64,000 nucleotides of DNA from Charina bottae (lineage: Eukaryota; Chordata; Lepidosauria; Squamata; Charinaidae), in assembly GCA_023362775.1 (NCBI GenBank), contig JALMGJ010000017.1, positions 20,417,501 to 20,481,500 on the forward strand. The letters are read 5' to 3'. The notes beneath the pieces were generated by a model. The model had not been told where the DNA came from, made no database searches, and saw nothing but the letters and a program-made list of their open reading frames with translations. Position numbers and translations under genes: made by a program. Positions 1 through 10,032 of the stretch are shown piece after piece; position 1 is the stretch's first letter, and each line of letters opens with the position of its first letter.

Positions 1-352
1 ATAGTCCTTTGGGTAGGTTAGAAAAATTGTTAATTAATGAAATAATAAATAGATGCTAGCCATTGTGGGGCACGTTCAAGGCCTGGCTGTTCCTCCTTAT
101 AGTTCTTTCTGTTTAAATTAGTCTTGGGCTGGACAGCCAAGTAGAGGCAGCCTTCAACTGTCCTGTATAAAAGAGACTTTCCTTATAAGGCTGGCCTTTT
201 CCAACTTGCTGTTGCTGTCTGCTTTTTCGGAATAAGTGGTAACAGTGAGAAGAAGAAGAATTGACTAGTCCATACCTTGCCCTCTGACTCTCTGACAGAC
301 CTCTATGAACTGAGTTCAATTCTGGTCAAATCATCCATTCAGTTTGGATTAT
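1..352. other. Unassigned sequence at window start
   Basis: No recognisable repeat, RNA gene or exon. The short open frames have no domain-like composition. The stretch is ordinary AT-rich DNA. Confidence 0.5.
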
Positions 353-426
353 CAATTCAATTCAATTCAATTCAATTCAATTCAATTCAATTCAATTCAA
401 TTCAATTCAATTCAATTCAATTCAAT
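353..426. repeat. (ATTCA)n pentanucleotide microsatellite
   Basis: About 14 almost perfect copies of ATTCA run without interruption. The small open frames crossing it read as NSIQF repeats and are artefacts of the pentamer. Confidence 0.97.
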
Positions 427-1168
427 GGTTGGAATAGAGTTGATTTGATGGTAAAATGCTTGCCTGCCTGCACGAAACAAGTCTAAATCAGTCAATTTGG
501 AGAGATCTAATTCAATGCAATGATTTAAATTATTGCCTTGATCTGAAAGTTCAAATCTCTGAACCAAAGCTTCACACGGTCTTACCTGGCAACCATGACA
601 AAGAGTAGAGTAAGTCAATCTGCTTAAGAAGGCAGTTGACTGGAAACGTCTTGTCTGGAGGCTCATCAAAACCTGAGCCTTGGAATTAGGATCTACTACC
701 AAACTAGGATTGGGTCAACTAAAGCTGAAAGGCAGAACAGATGTTCTCCCTCTTGTAGATTCTGCATTGAATCCATGGTTTGAATTATTCACTCCATCCC
801 ACCATCCCACTCCATCCATACCTTCCCTTGGTATTGTACCTTCCTTTAGCTGTCCTCAGGAAAAAAAAACACTTTTGGAATGAGGAAGGTAGCCCACCAC
901 CACCACCCCTTTTTTTTTTTTGCTAAATGTATCCCATCTTCTTGGAATGCAAGGAACTATCTCAATTTGTGCCACTCTCAGTATTTAGAAGTGTGGCTAC
1001 TAGAAATGGACAGCTCATTTGGACAGCTTATTGACCAACATTTGCAACCTGCTTCTCCATTTCTGGATGGTAACTATAATTCAAAATACAGCTGCTTAAA
1101 TAAAGCCACATGTGTATCACTGTGTATGACACATTTATGGTAACTATGTTTGCATATGCCTATATGTG
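427..1168. other. Unassigned sequence
   Basis: No repeat family or exon recognised. It contains short homopolymer runs (T at about 908-920) and nothing else I can support. Confidence 0.4.
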
Positions 1169-1405
1169 ATATAAGAGCCAGTTTGGTGTGGTGGTTAAAG
1201 GCACCAGACTAGAAACCAGGAGACCATGAGTCTCTCTTCTTGCCTTAGGCTTGAATCCAGCTTGGTGACTTTGGGCCAGTCACCCTGTCTTAGTCCTAGG
1301 AAGAAGGTAATGGCAAACCACTTATGAAAATTTTGCCAAGAAAGTTGCATGAACTTGTCCAAGTAGTTGCCAGGAGTCAAGACTGACTCAAAGGCACACA
1401 CACAC
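1169..1405 (+). mobile_element. Sauria-type SINE (tRNA head, BovB-like tail)
   Basis: The head GAGCCAGTTTGGTGTGGTGG is the tRNA-derived Pol III promoter region (A-box-like GTGGTTAAAGG). It is followed by the family body (TTGGGCCAGTCACCCTG, GGCAAACCACTT) and the 3' part GCCAAGAAAGTTGCATG ... GTTGCCAGGAGTCAAGACTGA, ending in a short CA-rich tail. Sauria SINEs are squamate-specific and their 3' end resembles BovB LINEs, whose machinery is thought to mobilise them; BovB copies occur in this window. The SINE has no protein product. Flanking duplications are not clear, so the copy is probably old. Confidence 0.9.
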
Positions 1406-2017
1406 AAAAGTGTAATATGTGGGAGACCATCACCAGAGCTAAAAGTGACAATAATGGGACAGTATTACAGTATATGTAACCAAGCATATGAGTATAAACA
1501 TTTTTCTATAAATTAAGCATAAAACTTAAACACGTTAATCAATTTATCTCCATTATCAGTGCCAAAGCCATTGGGGGGGGTCAGAGATGGATCATGACAC
1601 TATACCACAATTCAAATGCCACAGTAACCTTGGGCCTATTACTCTTCCAGCCTCACCTATCTTTTGTATTTGTTGTGATGATAAACAACAGAAGGAACCA
1701 CACAAGTAGTGCCAGTTCCTTAAGAAAAGTTCTGGATATTAAAAAAGCAACAGGATTCAGGATGCAATCCTGATCAGCTGAAATGTGAACTGTCAGTTCA
1801 TATACACATAGTATTCTAAGTAGTACCAAGTATTATTAGTTCAATGGGGCTTTCCTGCCCTGTAGGTATTTAATACTGCAGTCTTAAAATGTTAAATCAT
1901 TTTAAAACAAATATTTTATACCAGTATAACAGAAAACTGGCTTTGTTGCCTTGGGAAATGTAAGAACAACAGCAATAGAACTCATATAAACAAGGGAATG
2001 TACACGTGAATATGTGC
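1406..2017. other. Unassigned sequence
   Basis: AT-rich, with a G run at 1573-1580. No gene or repeat recognised. Confidence 0.4.
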
Positions 2018-3204
2018 TTAAATATCGAGATCATCCGTCACCACGGGCTGAGGTATCATCAATATGCCGATGATACCCAATTATACATCTCCATCCCGGG
2101 TGAAGTAAGTGATGCAGTGACCACCCTGTCCAAGTGCCAGGGGGCTGTAGGGGTCTGGATGGGGAAAAACAGGCTTCAGCTGAACCCTGGTAAGACGGAG
2201 TGGCTGTGGATTAATGGCCCCTCGGTTTCTGGGAATTGGTTATCTTTAGTTCTGGATGGGGTTGCACTTCCCCAGACAGACCTGGTGCATAACTTGGGGG
2301 TCCTCTTGGACTCATGACTCCTGTTCGAAGAGCAGGTGGCAGTCGTGGCCAGGAGGGCCTTTGCTCAACTTCATGTAGTGCGCCAGTTACTCCCTTTCCT
2401 TGACCGAGAGGCCCTTCGAACGGTCACTCATACCCTGGTTGTCTCCCATATAGATTACTGTAATGTGCTCTACATGGGGCTACCCTTAAAGAATATCTGG
2501 AGGCTACAGCTGGTGCAGAATGCGGTTGCACGGGCAGTTTTAGGTGCATCAAGATCGTTACATATAACACCTCTGCTCCGTGAGCTGCATTGGGTACCAG
2601 TTTGCTTCCGGATCCAATTCAAGGTGTTGGTCATCACCTTTAAAGCCCTACATGGCACGGGACCAGGTTATCTGAGGGACCGCCTCATCCCCATTACATC
2701 ATCCCGTCCTACCCGATCTTGCAGAGAGGGCATGCTGCGGACCCCTTCTATGAAAGAATTCCACCTAGCGGGGTCCCGGAGGCAAGCCTTCTCTGCAGCA
2801 GCACCTGCCCTATGGAACATCCTCCCACCAGGAATAAGACAGGCCCCCTCACTCCTGGATTTCAGAAAAAAATTAAAAACCTGGCTCTGTGATCTCGCCT
2901 GGGGCAAAAAGGAAAGCGGTCAAGCCTGGGGATGGCTGATTCCCTAGAACCACCTTAAATATCTAAAATATTTTTAAAATATTCAACGTCACTTTAAGAA
3001 CGACCTGCCACTTGGATTTTATTGTATTTTTATTGTAATTTATTGTATTTGTATTTTTATTACTGTTTTTATTGTATTTTGTTGATGTTGTGCTGTGAAC
3101 TGCACAGAGTCCCTCCTTGAGGGGGAGATGGGCGGTTATAGAAATTCAACAAACAAACAAACAAATAAACAAACAAACAAACAAACAAATAAATAAATAA
3201 ATAC
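2018..3204 (+). mobile_element. 5'-truncated L2/CR1-group LINE, 3' third
   Basis: The sequence enters the element just before the reverse transcriptase catalytic box (YHQYADDTQLY at about 2055-2090). It runs through the thumb and C-terminal part (NPGKTEWLW, LDREALRTVTH, IDYCN, LHWVPV, LKTWL) and ends at WGWLIP, stop near 2947. The 3' UTR carries the family signature (gagggggagatgggcggtta) and a tail of AAAC/AAAT repeats (3150-3204). One in-frame TGA at 2315-2317 replaces a codon that is CGA in the copy at 48.4 kb, so CpG decay is likely. The endonuclease and 5' RT are absent. L2-clade LINEs move by target-primed reverse transcription and are usually 5' truncated. The copy is non-functional. 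Confidence 0.9.
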
Positions 3205-3659
3205 AATTTTGAACCAAGGAAACATGCTAATTATATGAGGACATGATTCCTTGGATGTTGGGATCCAGGCCAGTTTCTTTTAAAATCCTGAGCGCAAGGG
3301 CCATTCTCAATCCATTCTAGGATTTTTCATGCATCCATCATAAAAGATGGGGCTTTGATAGTCACAGGCACCATCTTGACTTTCTTGACACCCTTGGAGA
3401 TGCCCCTGATACCAATTCATACTTTTCAAACCTTAGCTCAGAGCATCATTCTACATGTTGAAAGGCAGAATTCCAATTCCAAATAAATCTGCAATGGAAT
3501 TCAACAGTGTGATCTGCCCACAGTCTAGTAAGGAAATATTTATATTAGTTTTCATTTTAATATCTAAAGTTTTGATTGTAATTTTACATTTTTCTTGTGA
3601 GGGGCAGAGAGACTAAAGTAGTTGGCAAAAAAAACAAGTTTAATTAAGAAACAGAAACA
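3205..3659. other. Unassigned sequence between LINE and PLE
   Basis: No recognised repeat or exon. Its last bases form the target site duplicated by the next insertion. Confidence 0.4.
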
Positions 3660-3739
3660 AGAAAGACCTCTGTCTATGAAGGTTCTCAGTCATCCAGGTG
3701 GAATTTTCTGTAGCTTGAATCATGTCAACTGGATTTCTA

Positions 3740-3792
3740 TTTTCTTAATGGAAACGTTTCGCTCCTTATCCAAGGGGCTTCTTCAGTCTGAG
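3740..3792 (-). ncRNA. Hammerhead-ribozyme-like motif in PLE left terminus
   Basis: Mirror of the right-arm motif: the minus-strand core CTGAAGA lies at 3780-3786, helix II at 3761-3779 and GAAA at 3757-3760. Helix II has the same single mismatch as the right arm. Confidence 0.65.
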
Positions 3793-3883
3793 CAAAGTTG
3801 GTAAGGGAATCCTAAATATGTTCCTAGGTAGCTGTGTGACCTTACACCTGGGGCTAGATCATGGTTATATTGAGATGTAATTT

Positions 3884-4486
3884 TTAAGTCCTTTTATCAT
3901 CTAATGGAGGGTCGTTAAAAACACCATGCTGCTGTTGAGCTTCTGAAATGGTCTTAATCTTCCTAGGCACAGAAGACAACACGGGGAGGAAGATGGGGGA
4001 GAGTTTGTGCCTGAGGCCCCCACCTCTATTCAAGGAAGGATTTTCCAAGTTGGCATAAATGGATTCCTTGACCCCTCTCTCAAACCACCTATCTTCTCTG
4101 TCTAAAATGTGAACATTAATGTCCTCAAATGAGTGTCCTTTTTCTTTTAGATGAAGATAAACTGCTGACTCTGGTCCTGTGGTGTTATTTCTCCTGTGTT
4201 GTGCCATCCTCCTGTACATAGGTTGTTTGCTTTCTCCAATGTAGAGTTCAGAGCACTCCTCACTGCACTGGATTGCATAAACTACATTGCTTTTCTTATG
4301 TTTTGGAGTTTGATCTTTGGGGTGTACAAGCCTCTGTCTCAGTGTGTTGGTGGGTTTGAAATATACAGGTATGTGGTGTTTGCCAAATATCCGTTTTATC
4401 TTTTCAGACACGCCAGCCATGTAGGGAATGACCAGGTTCTTTCGTTTACTCTGAGTCTCAGCCCTATCTGTCGCTGTTTTAGGTCT
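3884..4486 (-). CDS. PLE GIY-YIG endonuclease C-terminal fragment (left arm)
   Basis: This mirror copy of the right-arm fragment begins at the palindrome centre and ends at a stop at 3884-3886. It has the same GIY-YIG motifs, with ELYIGES where the right arm has ELYIGET. The frame is open upstream to 4786 only because it runs antisense through the opposite arm. It lacks the RT domain. Confidence 0.88.
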   Translation of the reverse strand, partial: RPKTATDRAETQSKRKNLVIPYMAGVSEKIKRIFGKHHIPVYFKPTNTLRQRLVHPKDQTPKHKKSNVVYAIQCSEECSELYIGESKQPMYRRMAQHRRNNTTGPESAVYLHLKEKGHSFEDINVHILDREDRWFERGVKESIYANLENPSLNRGGGLRHKLSPIFLPVLSSVPRKIKTISEAQQQHGVFNDPPLDDKRT

Positions 4487-4495
4487 AAATCTACC

Positions 4496-5098
4496 AGACC
4501 TAAAACAGCGACAGATAGGGCTGAGACTCAGAGTAAACGAAAGAACCTGGTCATTCCCTACATGGCTGGCGTGTCTGAAAAGATAAAACGGATATTTGGC
4601 AAACACCACATACCTGTATATTTCAAACCCACCAACACACTGAGACAGAGGCTTGTACACCCCAAAGATCAAACTCCAAAACATAAGAAAAGCAATGTAG
4701 TTTATGCAATCCAGTGCAGTGAGGAGTGCTCTGAACTCTACATTGGAGAAACCAAACAACCTATGTACAGGAGGATGGCACAACACAGGAGAAATAACAC
4801 CACAGGACCAGAGTCAGCAGTTTATCTTCATCTAAAAGAAAAAGGACACTCATTTGAGGACATTAATGTTCACATTTTAGACAGAGAAGATAGGTGGTTT
4901 GAGAGAGGGGTCAAGGAATCCATTTATGCCAACTTGGAAAATCCTTCCTTGAATAGAGGTGGGGGCCTCAGGCACAAACTCTCCCCCATCTTCCTCCCCG
5001 TGTTGTCTTCTGTGCCTAGGAAGATTAAGACCATTTCAGAAGCTCAACAGCAGCATGGTGTTTTTAACGACCCTCCATTAGATGATAAAAGGACTTAA
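4496..5098 (+). CDS. PLE GIY-YIG endonuclease C-terminal fragment (right arm)
   Basis: This is the sense half of a 300-codon open frame that starts at 4196 inside the antisense left arm; only the part after the palindrome centre is meaningful. It encodes the linker and GIY-YIG nuclease of a Penelope-like element: VVYAIQCSE, then ELYIGET (the YIG half), the arginine-rich YRRMAQHRR, SAVYLHLKEKGHSFED, and ERGVKESIYANLENPSLNRGGG. In PLEs this nuclease nicks target DNA for cDNA priming. The frame is open to the stop at 5096-5098. The N-terminal reverse transcriptase is missing, so it cannot act alone. Confidence 0.88.
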   Translation, partial: RPKTATDRAETQSKRKNLVIPYMAGVSEKIKRIFGKHHIPVYFKPTNTLRQRLVHPKDQTPKHKKSNVVYAIQCSEECSELYIGETKQPMYRRMAQHRRNNTTGPESAVYLHLKEKGHSFEDINVHILDREDRWFERGVKESIYANLENPSLNRGGGLRHKLSPIFLPVLSSVPRKIKTISEAQQQHGVFNDPPLDDKRT

Positions 5099-5189
5099 AA
5101 ATTACATCTCAATATAACCATGATCTAGCCCCAGGTGTAAGGTCACACAGCTACCTAGGAACATATTTAGGATTCCCTTACCAACTTTG

Positions 5190-5240
5190 CTCAGACTGAA
5201 GAAGCCCCTTGGATAAGGAGCGAAACGTTTCCATTAAGAA
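5190..5240 (+). ncRNA. Hammerhead-ribozyme-like motif in PLE right terminus
   Basis: Core CTGAAGA (5196-5202) fits the hammerhead box CUGANGA. It is followed by a stem-loop in which GCCCCTT and AAGGAGC pair with one mismatch around GGAT (5204-5221), then GAAA (5222-5225) and CGTTTC. PLE terminal repeats are known to carry hammerhead motifs with very short helix III. The helix I complement seen in the copy at 15.5 kb is partly lost here (CCATTAAG), so activity is doubtful. Confidence 0.65.
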
Positions 5241-5292
5241 AATAGAAATCCAGTTGACATGATTCAAGCTACAGAAAAAGAAAGACCTCTGT

Positions 5293-5838
5293 TATGAAAT
5301 GAATGGATAGCAGTGAATGGGTCCATTAACATTATTCCCTGCTCAAAAATTCACATAAAGAAGCTTGGATGTCAGAGAAATGCATCAAAAATATATTAAA
5401 TGTGGTTTCATTGTAAGTGTTTATGAATAGCTGCATTTAGAAAAGTGTATGTTAAAGAAAGTTGCATATAAAGTTATCTATATTTACAAAGGTTATAATT
5501 GACAGCAAATGCTGATTTCCCTGAGGTTTTTGACAGGATGGAATAATATATAAAAATCTGTAATGATGTAAAATGGATTTAGAGTGATCTGTATACCCCT
5601 GCTAGGCACAAAAGCCTTACTCACACACTGCTCATCTGTGAGGCTTAGTTTTGTTGAAGCAGAAAAGGGAAAATGTTTTAGACCTGCTCTAAGCATTGCT
5701 TCTTGGACAGCCAGGCCTTGTGCACATTCTTTGCAAAAGTATTTTAATTCACTGTCTGGAGCAAATATGATGATGAGGCAGAGCTAAAAGCATGTATCTT
5801 CAGTGTGGCAAAGTTCTACATATAATGGAGACAAAATG
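5293..5838. other. Unassigned sequence
   Basis: No recognised repeat or exon. Confidence 0.4.
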
Positions 5839-6039
5839 GAGAGCCAATTTGGTATGGTGGTTAAGGTGCTCGCCTAGAAACCAGAAGACTGTGAGTTCTA
5901 GGTCTCCTTTAGGCATGAAAGCCGCCTGCTGGTGACTTTGGGCCAGTCTCTCTCTCTCAGCCCAACACACCTCACAGGGTTGTTGTTGTGGGGAAAATAG
6001 GAGGCAGGAGAATTAGGTATGTTCGCCTCCTTGAGTTGA

Positions 6040-6050
6040 GATAGATAGAT

Positions 6051-6100
<50 letters not shown>

Positions 6101-6215
6101 GGTAGATAGGTAGGTAGGTAGGTAGGTAGGTAGGTAGGTAGATAGGTAGATAGGTAGATAGGTAGATGATGGATGGATGGATGGATGGATGGATGGATGG
6201 ATGGATGGATGGATG

Positions 6216-6258
<43 letters not shown>

Positions 6259-6262
6259 CGAT
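6040..6262. repeat. Compound GATA / GGTA / GGAT tetranucleotide array
   Basis: Blocks in order: (GATA)n about 6040-6100, (GGTA)n about 6102-6165, (GGAT)n about 6166-6219, then (GATA)n to 6258. It lies inside the SINE tail. GATA arrays of the Bkm type are common in squamates. The open frames reading IYLSIYLS or PSIHPSIH on the other strand are artefacts. Confidence 0.96.
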
Positions 6263-6522
6263 CAGCGGTCCCCAACCTTTCTGGCACCAGGGACCGGTCA
6301 TGGAAGAATTTTTTTCCATGGACTGGGGGGGCGGGGTTTGCAGACGGGAGCCAATCACACACACTGGGGGGCAGGGTTTGCAGGAGGGAGCCAATCGTGT
6401 GCACCGGGGCGGGGTAATCGCGTGCACTGGGGAACGGGGTTTGCAGGAGGGAGCCTCGCGGCCCACTTCCTAACAGGCCATGGCCCACTAGTGGGCTACA
6501 GCCCACAGGTTGGGGTCCCCTG
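6263..6522. mobile_element. Non-autonomous hAT-like element, 260 bp
   Basis: The ends are CAGCGGTCCCCAACCT and its imperfect inverse, ending AGGTTGGGGTCCCCTG. The flanking 8-mers AGATCGAT and AGATAGAC match at 6 of 8 positions, as expected for an old 8-bp hAT duplication, although both lie in GATA-rich DNA. The first 60 bases (GGCACCAGGGACCGGTCATGG) resemble widespread vertebrate hAT non-autonomous elements. The interior (6331-6455) is a 3-4 copy imperfect tandem repeat built on GGGGTTTGCAGGAGGGAGCC. There is no transposase. Confidence 0.75.
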
Positions 6523-6548
6523 AGATAGACAATCTCAGGATAAAAATC

Positions 6549-6591
<43 letters not shown>

Positions 6592-6592
6592 T

Positions 6593-7286
6593 GAGCAATA
6601 TACTGTACATCTTGGTTATCTTGCACTAATTCCTGAAACTTCTGTTCAAGGCCTTTCTCAGGTGAAATGGTTTCCATGTATGTAAGTTAAGATTAGCTAT
6701 TTTTCAATACACCTCTTACCCATTGAATCCCTCCCTCCCTTCAGTTCTTTAGATTGGCAAATGACCCCAAGCAAAATGGCAGTAGATAGTGAGAATCAGT
6801 GAAAGTGTGTTTGTTTTTTTAAAAAAGTCATCCCTGTATAGAATCCAGGATTTGGTTTCTTACTAGCTATTTGATTCCACAAATCAGGGATCAAATCACC
6901 AGAGTCATAATTACTAGAGTTGCTGCAAAATCGGGACTACTGCTAGATGGCAGGAAAATGACACAGAGTCCTCTATGCTGCCACCTAGTGATTGGATGTT
7001 TGCACTCAGACCTGATAGCCTGTGTGAGACACTGTGGGAAGGAAGTAGAAGAGGGGAGCAGTTTTGGTGAAAGCAGGCAACACCACCCAGTCGGGAGAGA
7101 CATGGAAGGCAAGTGTTATAATGAGACTTCAGGTTAATTAATTCACTGTATGTCTGGCTGGGACTTTATTATAATGGTTTCCAGTTTAGGTTTTTACCCA
7201 GACTAGCATTAAAGATGCCTCTCTGAAATCCATGTGCTTCTTGCTTCTTTGGTTAGCCAAAGGATGTTGACATCCTAGTGATACAA
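6593..7286. other. Unassigned sequence
   Basis: No gene or repeat family recognised. The 88-codon plus-strand frame at 6871 has no recognisable motif. Confidence 0.4.
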
Positions 7287-7910
7287 CTCCCATAAGTTGT
7301 TGTTGTTTATTCATTCAGTCGTCTCTGACTCCTCGTGACCTCATGGACCAGCCCACGCCAGAGCTTCCTGTTGGCCGTCACCATCCCCAGCTCCCCCCAT
7401 GGTTGAGTCCGTCACCTCCAGAATACCATCCATCCATCTTGCCCTTGGTCGGCCCCTCTTCCTTTTGCCTTCCACTTTCCCTAGCATCAGCTTCTTCTCC
7501 AGGGTATCCTGTCTTCTCATTATGTGGCCAAAGTACTTCAGTTTTGCCTTTAATATCATTCCCTCAAGTGAGCAGTCTGGCTTGATTTCCTGGAGTATGG
7601 ACTGGTTTGATCTTCTTGCAGTCCAAGGCACTCTCAGAATTTTCCTCCAACACCACAGTTCAAAAACATCTATCCTCCTTCGCTCAGCCTTCCTTATGGT
7701 CCAGCTCTCACAGCCATAGGTTACTACGGGGAATACCATTGCTTTGACTATGTGGACCTTTGTTGTCAGTGTGATGTCTCTGCTCTTAACTATTTTATCA
7801 AGATTTGCCATTGCTCTCTTCCCAAGAAGTAGACGTCTTCTGATTTCCTGGCTGCAGTCAGCGTCTGCAGTAATCTTTGCGCCTAGACAAAGTATATATC
7901 TCCCATAAGT
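7287..7910 (-). mobile_element. 5'-truncated BovB (RTE) LINE with 11-bp TSD
   Basis: The minus strand encodes the end of the BovB RT protein: MANLDKIVKSRDITL, YGCESWTIRKAERRR, WCWRKILRVPWTARRSNQS, LKYFGHIMRRQDTLEKKLMLGK. The extreme 3' end is altered (frame lost after WMDGILEVTDST), followed by the BovB end CACGAGGAGTCAGAGACGAC and a CAACAACAA tail. The direct repeat CTCCCATAAGT (7287-7297 and 7900-7910) marks the insertion, so the element is 7298-7899. BovB is known for transfer between squamates and ruminants. Confidence 0.93.
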
Positions 7911-9719
7911 AGATTTAGTTTATACCACACATTTAAGTGAGATCTGGTCCATACTACCAGCCTGATCTGGGTAGAGAGATATCTTCACCTCATTTCAAAG
8001 ATCCCTTCCCAAAAATATGTTAAAAGTAGATATGTTTCAAATTACACACACACACACACACACACACGAAACATATCCCCTTTTTATATGCATACTCCTA
8101 TTTTAGTTGAAGCATAAAGAATATGCAGGATTTCTTAAATCATAAGAAACATGATCTACATTTTAAGACTGCTGTAGGGAAACGGTTTGGGTTAATTCCA
8201 ATAATTGCTTTATCTTAGCTGGCATTTCTATTTGTAGTCTTTGTGACTTATTATGTTTATTATAGTTGGTTGATTTTTGAAATTTGTTTACAATATTTAT
8301 AGAACACAAAGGATAAAACCCACAAGTTACAACTCAACACACACAGCATGAAAAATATGATAAAATTATGATGCAACGTATTGTTGTTCTGAGCTATTGT
8401 GACAGCTGTTTGGGGTAAAAGGTAAGCTGTTCATTTACAAATCAATTAAAAGAAAAATAAACAAAGCAGGCATGCAATGTAACTCAGCCAAAGGAAACCA
8501 GCAAGTGCAGCAAATAAATAACTAGGGTTCCATGCAAGATGGTTTGTCTGATTCTAATGCAGGTAATGTAACTCTCAGCTCAGTGATCCAAGAGCAAATT
8601 TCCCAGCAGGCTGCCCTTGACAAGCAGGTGTCACTCAATCATGCACACTTTTGCCTCCCCAAGAGGACAGATGGTCCCAGCCTACTTAGCAATTCCAGCC
8701 TCTGTTGTCAGTCCCCACCCCAACTCTGCAACACAGTGCTATAATAAAGATGCTCTGAGATTTGTGTTAATCTGCAGTCTTTGGGGTAAACTGTAAACAA
8801 AGTGTGCAGAGTTATTGTTTCTCATTATAAGACCGCCCTCTTATCTTTCAATTCGCCTATGGCATATAGATATCTTTAATAGCCTAGGCAGCCAGGCTCA
8901 GCTTCAGTGGAGATTACTTCCCATCATCTTGAAGCACCAACAAAATTGCTTTGTCTGAAGAGGCTTGACCTAATCTGTGTGAGGCTTTGGGAAGACAGTG
9001 AAGTATCCTTATTTCGCCCAACAAGAACAGCAACTTCTTAATGGTGTTCCTGTTGTTAGATTTTAAGCAAAGGTATGCATTGGTCATTGGTTCCTGATCC
9101 CATTCCCCACACATAAACACCCCTTTTTTTGAGAAAGCACAGTAATGTTATCTCTCTTTCCTAAATTCAAAAACTAGGCTAGCAAAATTGAACCTGTATG
9201 TCTGAATGTCATGTTAGGGAAGGAAAAACAGATGCAACTGGTTCACAATTCTATTTTCACTCTGGTGTGAAGCCTTGCTTTTCCCATTAATTCTCCATTC
9301 AGAAAGCTCACAAGAGTAGTTTAGGGTGTGTGGAATATCAGAAATGTTCTTGGGTGCGTTCTTTAATTAGTTTAGTTAAAGAATTTTACCAGCATTTTCA
9401 TGTAAAATATAAACTCAAGATACCTTCAGCAGCTTTGAGGGCAATGTTCTGGGCTCCAAGACACACATACCTGAACACAAAACAACAATTGTCTGGAAGA
9501 TATCCCTTGATGCCTCCATCCCACACTTGGAAGAGGAAGCAGGAATCTATTTTTGGCTATGCCTTGATAGCTATGAACCTCCAGGCTATGGGCCCCAACT
9601 TCCATGTATTTGATAAAATATTTGGGAAGAAAGAACAGCTGCACCTATGTCAATTCCGTCCTTCAATCTTTGGACATGGGTATGAGATCAAGAGGCATGC
9701 AGCTATTAGATGTTTAGGA
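7911..9719. other. Unassigned sequence with a (CA)n run
   Basis: Contains (AC)n at about 8043-8068. The rest, including the 148-codon plus-strand frame at 9330, shows no recognised domain or repeat. Confidence 0.4.
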
Positions 9720-10032
9720 GGTTTATATGAATTTTTTCTTTATTTTAATATAAGGGGGAGGAGTAACTGTACTTAGTGATTTTTATTATGTGTTAAAGTG
9801 GAATGACTTATAATGTGGTGTTTTGGTTTAATATAGAGTAAGTGATTGATTATGGAAATTTTTGTATATCCTTGCTGTTAAAAGTCGGAAGCCACATCTT
9901 TTTGTAAACTTGAAAAAAAATTCTGTTGTGTTTCTGCACTTTTTTAGTTTCTTTATTTCTTTGTAGTTTTTTATTTCTTTGTCGTTTGTATTCTTCTCTT
10001 GAAACCTAATAAAATTTATTATAAAAAAAAAA
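9720..10032 (+). mobile_element. L1-type LINE 3' UTR end
   Basis: A GT- and T-rich stretch ends in CTTGAAACCTAATAAAATTT followed by an A run (10021-10032). This layout (T-rich UTR, AATAAA near the end, poly(A)) resembles squamate L1 3' ends. No coding part was recognised, so this is a tentative assignment. Confidence 0.5.

Larger units (their letters stand above)
3660..5292. mobile_element. Palindromic (head-to-head) Penelope-like element insertion
   Basis: Two copies of a PLE 3' half face each other. The left arm (about 3690-4486) is on the minus strand and the right arm (4496-5274) on the plus strand, with a 9-base spacer (4487-4495). The arms look almost identical; their encoded proteins differ at a couple of positions. 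The unit is bounded by a perfect 14-bp direct repeat, AGAAAGACCTCTGT, at 3660-3673 and 5279-5292. It therefore entered as one event or one rearranged cDNA. The left terminus carries about 35 bases (3674-3708) that the right terminus lacks. PLEs are known for inverted and tandem joined copies. Both arms encode the GIY-YIG endonuclease C-terminus and end in a hammerhead-like motif. The RT domain is absent from both, so the insertion is not autonomous. Confidence 0.93.
5839..6592 (+). mobile_element. Sauria-type SINE interrupted by microsatellites and an hAT-like element
   Basis: The head (GAGAGCCAATTTGGTATGGTGG) and body (GTGACTTTGGGCCAGTCTCTC, CAGGGTTGTTGTTGTGGGG, TTCGCCTCCTTGAGTTGAG) run to 6040. 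The expected tail (GGATAAAAATCTAATAATAAT) resumes only at about 6538 and becomes an AAT array at 6549-6590. The intervening 500 bases are tetranucleotide arrays plus a TIR-bounded element. This subfamily has a tail different from the copy at 1.2 kb and matches the fragment at 24.8 kb. Confidence 0.85.

Noticed and set aside
5898..6677. Minus-strand frames of 259 and 164 codons
   Set aside because: They read through GATA/GGAT arrays and SINE DNA and have no biological content.
9330..9776. A 148-codon plus-strand frame
   Set aside because: No recognisable motif, no splice context, and it runs into L1-like 3' UTR.
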